64,000 nucleotides of DNA, taken from NCBI GenBank assembly GCA_015501605.1, contig JADNRZ010000003.1, forward strand, positions 1,054,001 through 1,118,000. Reading direction: 5' to 3'. Source of the stretch: Panaeolus papilionaceus. Taxonomy: Eukaryota > Basidiomycota > Agaricomycetes > Agaricales. Positions 54,001 through 64,000 of this stretch are shown in pieces. The notes beneath the pieces are model-generated. The model was not told where the DNA came from, ran no database searches, and was given only the letters and a program-made list of their open reading frames with translations. How positions within the stretch are numbered: position 1 is the stretch's first letter; each line of letters begins with the position of its first letter. The translations under genes were made by a program, and so were the position numbers.

Positions 54001-55871
54001 ATCATATCAGAACTACCCTCAATCCCCCCAGCCCGGCTATCAGGGCTCGCCTCCATCACAAAGCAAGACTCCTCGACTGAATCAACAGAAACCCCTCTTG
54101 GATACCCAAAACCAAACGCTGAAGACGTCATTGACGCGCAGCAACACGGAAGTGATGATCGTGGACGATAGCATGCCTAACTCTCCCGCTGGTGCGGAGG
54201 AGTCTCCAATAACTCGACGGGATGACGCTTTGACACTAGCTGACATCCCCCAGTTGATGGAAGTAGCGCAAGCTCGGGAACAACAGCGCTCATTGCCTCG
54301 TGAAAGCTCAACGCCGTACATCGCCGAGCTGAGCGCGTTGGAGCTAGCTATCGTTCGTCACTCCGCTGTACTTTCACTAATGCGATCGCCATTGCGGGAT
54401 CAATTCGAGTTAGACGACCTTCTTGAACTTTTGGAAACTAAGAAGAGTGGGTTCTGGAATAAGATCTTCAAGGGCGACAAGAAGAATCTCAAGAAGAAAG
54501 GTACACGAATTCGACATGTTAGTTGATCAAGGCTAACATTTCATCCATCTAGGCGTTTTCCGTGTGCCCTTGGAACTCTTGGTCGAGCGGGCGGGCTCTG
54601 ATTCATTACTCGGCGCTACACGTGCGACATTAAGGGTACCAAGTTTCATGGACGACGTTGTATCTGCTATGAGACAAATGGGTCAGTACATTGCCCGGCT
54701 TTTGCACCAACTGCGACTGACTATTTTTTTTTTTGTCAGATATGTCAATCGAGGGTATCTTCCGGAAGAATGGAAATATCCGACGGATGAACGACTTAGT
54801 GGATGCTATAGACCGAGATGCGTCTGCCGTTGACTTGACTCAAGAAAATCCGGTTCAATTGGCTGTGGTGCTCAAGAAGTTCCTTCGCGATCTACCAGAT
54901 CCTTTGATGACGTCAAAGCTGTATAAACTGTTGATTGCGACTCAGGGTAAGCATCGACCTCAGCTGTTCTAGTGCTGGGCTAACATAAACCCTCAGCGCT
55001 ACCGTCAGATGAAGAGAGGTTGCGTCTGCTACGGCTGCTCATGATCATTATGCCCAAGAGTCATCGAGATACGACAGAAGTGCTGTTTGTGTTCTTAAAA
55101 TGGGTGGCATCTTTTGCGCATCTAGACTCAGAGACAGGTAGCAAGATGGATCTTGGTAACCTTTCCACTGTCATCGCCCCCAATATCCTTCGAGCTCCCG
55201 ACAACAACGCCGGAGAGACATTTAAAGCAGTGCATGTTGTCACCACACTGCTGGAAAATCAAGACGAAATCTTCACCGTCCCTGACGAGTTCCTCGCCAT
55301 ACTTCATGATCAGAACTACTTTACCAACGCTATGGATCTTCCAAGTAAGGAGTTCTTGAAGAAGTGTGATACTTACATGCGTCTGAAAGGCGGCTCGCGT
55401 CCATTGGTAACTACACCCCATATTGGCCCACCCAATGGTGCGCCTCGATACCCTCCTCTTAATTCACCTGCTTCCGAACATCCACCCCCAGGGACACCTT
55501 TTTCGGGTCCCTCTAATATGGATCGTCGAGGACCGCCCTCCCTTGGCCATCATGATATGTATTCCGCAGCTCCTTCCCCTTCAATAAATCAGGGTTCGAT
55601 ACAAACCCCACCACAACGGCCACCTTTACCCCAGCCACCGCAGCAGCAGCAACATCAGCAACAGGTACAGCAGTATCAGCAGCATCCATACCATCAGCAG
55701 CAGCATTTCCAACAACACTATCAGCAGCAGCAACAACAACAGCAAGAAGACTGGAACCCTGTACCACCACCGCGGCCAAGCAACCCGGGCAGCAACCCGA
55801 CATCGAGACCGTCGTCGTTCGTTGGAACCCCTCCTGGCACTCGATCTGGACCGACTTCCACCATGCTATAG
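51050..55871 (+). CDS. LRG1: LRG1-type protein: three LIM domains and RhoGAP
   Basis: The protein has 1414 residues from exons 51050-51627, 51677-51764, 51833-51986, 52043-52272, 52337-52497, 52557-52735, 52796-53668, 53730-54500, 54553-54681, 54740-54946 and 54997-55871. LIM1 (CSACGKAMQGPF..., about 195), LIM2 (CAKCGMAL ... HFTCSLCSTLF, about 265) and LIM3 (CVRCNVTVEEDC ... CVQCAVC, about 612) precede a RhoGAP domain (about 1012-1200). The arginine finger is R1063 in SIEGIFRKNGNI, and TVIAPNIL is present. Yeast Lrg1 is a GAP for Rho1 that limits cell-wall glucan synthesis. The N-terminus is Pro/Ser/Gln-rich and the tail contains polyQ and Pro-rich sequence. Intron 51628-51676 was chosen because it alone (49 nt, CTAAT branch) gives the right frame for LIM1. 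Confidence 0.92.
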
Positions 55872-56372
55872 CATCGACGCCACTGCGGCTTACTGAATAA
55901 GACGTCGCTCATCGAGGGCTTAATGGCCGCTTTATCAACCCCTAGCTTATTGTTTACCTGGTGCACCTTATGTTTTATATCCATTCCGGCAATCGTTGCT
56001 TCAAGATACCTCATTCCTTCATGATTTTTTCGTCTTTGACTTTGACACTTTTTTCTGTGACCTTTGATTCCATTTAAATGTATTCTACCATTGCGGTCTC
56101 GCTCACTCTCCTTCTGTCCCATTTCCTCCGCAGTATATATACATGCCATGGACGTATTACGCTCTATTAAACATATACCCTGGTGTGACCGAATTGCATA
56201 CTGATTATTCATTCCACAACAATTGCTAAACTCTACGAGCAGCCTATTTAGGAAATTATTTCTAAATAAGGTAGTAGGTGACTCGGAATTATAATGAGTC
56301 GGGTAAACATATTCAAACACTCATTAATCAGTCAGCAACTTCCAATTCACCTCTTCCTTGCATATTACCACC
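55872..56372. other. Intergenic between LRG1-like gene and NBP35
   Basis: No gene supported. It serves as 3' UTR of the LRG1-like gene and promoter of NBP35. Confidence 0.5.
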
Positions 56373-57511
56373 ATGATAGAAACTCAAACCGCTGCTGCAA
56401 TACCTGACCCCAAATCAATACCAGCAAATGCACCCGAGCATTGTCCGGTATGTTATCCAATCTGTCATTCTCCACATTTTAACCGAAGTCACAGGGCACG
56501 GAATCAGATCAAGCTGGAAAGGCAGATGCGTGCGCTGGTTGTGATAACAAGGACGTCTGTGCATCTGGGGCCACAAAGCTACCTGATCCAGCGCTACCTT
56601 TCATCAAAAGGCGAATGGCTGGTGTAAAGCGCAAGATTCTAATTCTTTCGGGAAAAGGAGGTGTCGGTAAATCGACATTTACAGCACAGCTAGGGTGGGC
56701 TTTCGCCGCCGATGAGGATGTGCAGGTACGTCTTAAATGACTGTGACATACTTCGTCGATGAATAAAATGCTCTCATAGACAGGTATTATGGATGTGGAC
56801 ATCTGTGGACCGTCTATTCCAACAATCCTCGGGATTGCGTCGGAGCAAGTTCACTCCTCGTCTTCTGGCTGGTCACCTGTATACGTACAAGACAATATGG
56901 CTGTCATGTCCGTAGGGTTCATGCTTCCCACTTCAAAAGACGCAGTCATGTGGCGCGGACCCAAGAAGAACGGTCTCATCTCTCAATTCCTAAAGGACGT
57001 CGACTGGGGTGACCTGGACTACCTCCTCATTGATACTCCTCCTGGGACTTCAGACGAACATCTCAGTATTGTGCAATACCTAAAAGAGAGTGGTATTGAT
57101 GGTGCAATACTTATTACGACTCCCCAGGAAGTCGCGATACAAGATGTGCGGAGGGAGATCGACTTCTGCAAAAAGGTGGGCATTCGGATGCTCGGCTTGG
57201 TAGAAAATATGTCTGGTTTCGTTTGCCCAAACTGCAAAGGTGAATCCCAGATCTTCAAGCCAACTACAGGTGGCGCAAAGAAGCTTTCGGAAGATGCAGG
57301 AATACCCCTACTTGGAACCGTCCCATTAGACCCAAGAATTGGGAAAAGTGCTGACTACGGCGTCAGCTTTTTGGATGAATACCCCGACTCACCAGCAACA
57401 ACTGCATATCTTGATATAATAGACAGTGAGTAGTTTCCGGCCTTCTTCCTTTGGTATAGTTCTTACTAAAACATTGTATCAGAAATAAAGGATATATTGG
57501 ATCCCGAGTAA
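56373..57511 (+). CDS. NBP35: Cytosolic Fe-S cluster assembly scaffold Nbp35 (NUBP1)
   Basis: The protein has 326 residues from exons 56373-56447, 56495-56725, 56780-57425 and 57483-57511. It builds Fe4-S4 clusters with Cfd1 for cytosolic and nuclear proteins. The N-terminal cluster motif is complete: C24-X13-C38-X2-C41-X5-C47, with intron 1 falling just after C24-P25. The deviant Walker A is [10 protein letters not shown] (76-85), followed by [18 protein letters not shown] and [13 protein letters not shown]. The bridging CPxC is C251-P-N-C254. The last exon adds only KIKDILDPE. Convergent with the MAP kinase, 180 bp between stops. Confidence 0.96.
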
Positions 57512-57691
57512 TCACATATGGAAGTTAAACTGGCAACAACCCAACACGTCCTTTCGAGCATTTACATCTGTAGTTTACATATCCATGTGGTAGAGTGGTT
57601 TTAAGTGGGGGGAGATAGTCAGTAGATACGAAAAACGCCGAGCAAGTAAAAACATTTTAACGGTCGAGGATTAGAGATCAACGCAATGACC

Positions 57692-60381
<2,690 letters not shown>

Positions 60382-60793
60382 GGCTCGTCTGACCGAGGGG
60401 CAGAAAGCTTAGGCGAGGGAAGTTGTCAGTGAAGAGTTCACCAATGTCCTAGACGATAGTAGGGCTTATGCACAGCAAGGCAATTGTATTTCTACAAGTA
60501 CATGCGCACTGCAAGCGAAGACGGTCTGAGAGATTTGAATGAGAGTCTTCAAGCTTATCGAAGTTATGCAAGCGGAAGTATAATAGCGGTAGGAATGTTT
60601 ATTTATATAGGGGGTCTGAAACTCGTGGATGAATGGCATCAAAATGCCGAGTGATTGGCATTCAATTATATAAGCAACCAATAAAACACCTCAAAAACGC
60701 CCGAAATTTCAATTTAACTACAAGTACATGTATTAGTAGGTATTGTGTAATGGAAAGTTAAATATATGTCTACGTGGAACAGTAACATAATAT
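60382..60793. other. Intergenic between SLT2 and PTA1
   Basis: Promoter side of the MAP kinase and 3' flank of PTA1. It is AT-rich; nothing else seen. Confidence 0.5.
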
Positions 60794-63700
60794 CTACGAC
60801 GTGGACATTTCAGAGTCATCCGGTTGTGGCTGCGAAGATGCTTGGGTCTGTGTTTGCTCATCACTCTCTCCAAAAATATCCAAAAATCCAGCAACGCGGG
60901 CCTTGTTTGGCGCTTTCTTGGTAACGTAGTCGCGGAGACCTGACTTCAAGCTTGGTTGTTTGTCTACCAGTTCTCGTAGTTGATCCTTGGGCAGCTGTAA
61001 AAGGGCACCAAAACTCGCAGGTGCAATCACCTTGGCACACCAAATAAACCCCTCCCACAAAGGAGGATTGGTCCATATTTTCTTTGTTATCAATCGTGAT
61101 AATAAAGTCGTGGACACAAAGCCAACCAAGGACTTGTAGGTTGTCACTGCTTGAATAACCTGAGAGAAAGGTTGTTAAACAACGATGTAGTGAAATGATC
61201 GGTCGACATACTGTTCGTAGGAAGAGAACAGGCAAGACGGGTTCATCCATGATTTGCTGCATGACAACAGCGAGGACTTCGGACCGGAAAACATCAGTCA
61301 TCGAGAAACATATACCAATTGCTGTTAGAAGAAAGGTGTTAATTTTCCCTGTGGACTAAAGATTTATATATATATATATACCTTCAATGGCACTTTTGCG
61401 ACCAATCTCCTTCTCAGAATCGTGCAGTAGGACCATGAGTTCCGCGGGTGTGAGTAGTTCACTTTGTCGCACACGGGGGAGGTTGGACGTAACACTCCCA
61501 AATGTCTGCGGTGGTGTAGTTACGATTGAACCAAACACTGATCGCACCAGATTTTTGTTCTCCGCTTGGCCATTGAGACTGGACACAATGCGCGGCAAGT
61601 GTTTCATGATGTCAGCCTAGAGAAATGAATAACTTTTGAGCACATATTATTACGGCAAGAAAACCAATTATACCTTGTCCATCTCTGCGATGATGGGTAT
61701 CAAGAATCTTGCGTCCAGGTTGCGTTCATTGATCAAACCTTTAACAAGAGCCACCAACGGAGCACTTGGTCGTCCATTCTCGGTGAAAATGGTCAGTACA
61801 CGAAGCGCAAGGGATTCTGCACCCTCTGGGCACTTTCGCAATATCGTCAATAGTTTCGCGTGAGATGACCCTAGAGAACGTATGAGTGCAGTTATTAGAT
61901 CCTGAATGGCCTCTTGAACGGTTTCATCCATTTTTGTATATGATTCAAAAATGCTTTGAGGCAAGAGGTCAATAGGTGAGCGAACAGTGAAAACATCCTA
62001 GAAACACTCACTCATCTAACAGTTCAGGAACCTTGACACAAAGGGCAAAGAGGAGTTCGAGGTGTTGAAGAACTTGAGGTTTCTGAGCGGGCAGTTCAAT
62101 CCTTTCAGGGAGATAAGGCGTATGGACTAAATCGTCCATATCTGTGTCTTCGTCTTCGTCTTCGTCTTCCTCTGTCTCCTTTTCTTTGCTCGGAGGTTTT
62201 CCCAGTTGCAACTTTCGGAGCATTTGTAGAGCAAACTGTCGGATCATGGACCAGATAGGGTGGTGATTCGGTACCCATAGCTTGACAGTGTTGATTGCAG
62301 CAGCTCTTGTACGTTTTTCTGTCATGGAAATCAAGAATCGTTCCGCAAGCGCTCAAATATACGTACCCGAATGGGTGGTGAGCTCTAGCAGAACGTTAAG
62401 CGCTTCAATTCGAAGTGCTGGTCTTTGCATCACGAACCCTCGAAGAGTGAGGAAACCGACTTGCAATCGGTCAGAACTGCAGAGGAGTAAATGAGCAATG
62501 TCAATGTGCTTGATCGAAGGTATGACCTACTTCGAGCTGTCAACACAGAAGTCGCGTAAGAGGTCCAATACACCTCCAGGAACTGACGGTAGATCAAGAA
62601 GGAAACGAGAGAATGTTTTGTCTTTTCCATCCAACACGTTTTGGTACCCTGTCATGATATGATTAAGCCAGCTTTCGTAGTTCGGCCTCTGTAGAGAAGA
62701 GTCAGACGGTAGGTAAACCCAATATGCAAACACCGTACCCAGTTTCTGTCATCTTGTGATCGTACTTGGTCATTGTACCATTCTTCGTTCATCCATGTCG
62801 TAGCCAGCCGGATACTAAACTTCCGTCAGCAAGCGAAAGAGATAGTAGTGCATCAAAGACAAACCGGGATGTAAAATCCTGCATTATATAGTCACAAAGA
62901 ACCTGCCGGAGATGATCTTGTCTTGAATAAAAATTCGAGCCGACCAGAGCCATAGAATCCTCTTCCTTGGCATCTGTGGGGGGTTCTGCAACCCTCGTAA
63001 TCATCCGAACAAGAAGAAGCATCCAAATTTCTGCAGCGGAGTTTCCACCAGCCTGAAGGGAATCTGCTGCGAGGCCGTCACCTTTCAATTCATCGGCCCC
63101 ATCCCAGATACGATCAATGGAGTCTACCACCAAAGATTGACGTTCGCTCTCTGTAAGATTTTTAGGGAGAGGTAGTTGGAAGTCAACCAGTTCCAGGTTA
63201 ATGGGTTGTGCCCCTGTGGCTATAGCAGCTGGTTCATCGGCATCACCCACACCCGAGAGCTGTAAGAAACAATAAATCAGCACCGATTGTAAAATGTGAG
63301 TATCACACATACCTCTGCATTTAGTTTCTCAGGTTCGTACTCCAATTCTTCTTCATCAATAACCATCTTCATAGGATCAACAGGCTCCTGTTTCACAACA
63401 TCAGGAGGCTCGGCTTGTGGTAATGCGTTTGCAGATTCTTTGGTAGCTTGAACAGCTTTGCGGGGTGCGGTAGGTACTGACGACACCGGCAGAGCGACAG
63501 GTGCTGCATTAGGCGCTACAGTTGTAGATGCCGACGGTTGAGGTGCAGGCAACCCGCGACTTTGACGGAAATTATTTACAAGGGATACGAGCTGCGACTC
63601 AGTGAAAGCTTCTAAATTAGCGACTATGAGATTGGTGATCAGAGGAGCCGGAAGTGAGGTGAAGTCAAATGCGGAGAGGAAAGAAGTGGATGATGGCTGC

Positions 63701-64000
63701 GGCAGCTCATCAAGTTTTATTCGTTTACTGTCTGCAGGTTCTGCAGCAGTCGAAGGAGGTCTCTTGCGGCTTTCGGCGAGCGCTGCTTTGCGCTTTTTTT
63801 CTTCTATAGCTGCTTTTTCCATCCGTGCACTTTGTTGGGAAAGTGTGATATTGATTTGAGGGACGTATTGGCTGCTGGCTGGCATCCTGATACTGAATTA
63901 AGCTTTTTGATCGAGGACTCGATGCAGTAAAACCACTCACTTCGAAATATGGATCAAAAGAATTCGTACCGCCTTTTCCACACTTTTGACGCTCGCCGCG
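60794..64000 (-). CDS. PTA1: Symplekin/Pta1, pre-mRNA 3'-end processing scaffold (5' end outside window)
   Basis: Visible exons are 64000-63941 (partial), 63892-63313, 63259-62861, 62819-62739, 62688-62531, 62476-62367, 62318-62012, 61953-61674, 61616-61382, 61321-61212 and 61159-60794, all joining in frame. The part seen covers the end of the N-terminal HEAT region (SVKSVEKAVRILLIHIS), a charged linker, and the conserved middle and C-terminal symplekin domain. Recognised pieces are ATTWMNEEWYNDQ, YESWLNHIMTGYQ, EKEIGRKSAIE, EPVLPVLFLRTVIQAVTTY and NPPLWEGFIWCAKV. Symplekin/Pta1 scaffolds the cleavage and polyadenylation factor with Ssu72. Intron 62820-62860 is only 41 nt. An acidic run (EDEDEDEDTDMDD) comes from a hexanucleotide repeat near 62145. 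Confidence 0.92.
61365..61380. repeat. (TA)8 microsatellite at a splice donor of PTA1
   Basis: The repeat abuts the donor of intron 61322-61381 on the minus strand, so the donor reads GTATATATATAT. Confidence 0.9.

Overview
The window is nuclear DNA of a filamentous basidiomycete, most probably an agaricomycete. The evidence is very high intron density, introns almost all 45-65 nt long with GT..AG ends and CTRAY-type branch sites, genes 100-700 bp apart on both strands, and a gene set of fungal type (Pat1, Gdb1, Ada1, Lrg1, Slt2, Nbp35, Pta1, FAAH-like amidase, M50B peptidase). All gene models were built by hand from splice signals and reading frame. For every complete gene the summed exon length is a multiple of three.

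Layout, left to right. A glycosyltransferase-2-like gene runs in from the left edge (+, to 2083). PAT1 (-, 2198-5726), GDB1 (-, 5823-11232) and a makorin-type RING/CCCH gene (-, 11348-13398) follow with only 96-115 bp between them. ADA1 (+, 13545-14782) is divergent from the makorin. Next come an F-box/LRR-like gene (-, 15155-17046), an intronless disordered-protein gene (-, 17412-18944), mitochondrial ribosomal protein mL44 (-, 19174-20392) and an Rgd2-like F-BAR/DEP/RhoGAP gene (+, 20812-24666). An M50B peptidase (+, 25207-26674), FIS1 (-, 27197-27899) and the large U2AF subunit (+, 28077-30396) follow. The stretch 30397-32752 has no gene and holds a 660-bp terminal-inverted-repeat element. 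Then a FAAH-like amidase (+, 32753-35216), COX23 (-, 35374-35822), a membrane protein (-, 36335-37358), an unrecognised 441-residue protein (-, 38589-40268) and the TFIIH helicase XPB/SSL2 (+, 40988-44301). After a 1.8-kb gap lie a paralogue of that membrane protein (+, 46076-46839), an SLC35F-type transporter (+, 47585-49488), a small one-helix protein (-, 49778-50426), an LRG1-type LIM-RhoGAP (+, 51050-55871), NBP35 (+, 56373-57511), an SLT2/MPK1 MAP kinase (-, 57692-60381) and PTA1/symplekin (-, 60794 to beyond the right edge).

Most genes are housekeeping: mRNA decay and 3' processing (PAT1, PTA1), splicing (U2AF), transcription and repair (ADA1, XPB), mitochondria (mL44, FIS1, COX23), cytosolic Fe-S assembly (NBP35), glycogen breakdown (GDB1), and Rho/cell-wall signalling (RGD2-like, LRG1-like, SLT2). 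I see no bacterial-type operon, CRISPR array, prophage, rRNA or tRNA. The most striking feature is gene structure: the SLT2-type MAP kinase can only be read by accepting micro-exons of 16, 10, 17 and 5 nt, each of which restores conserved kinase residues. Also notable are two membrane-protein paralogues of unknown function with the same intron phases, a 464-nt first intron in the U2AF gene, and an Rgd2-like protein whose GAP domain lacks a recognisable arginine finger.
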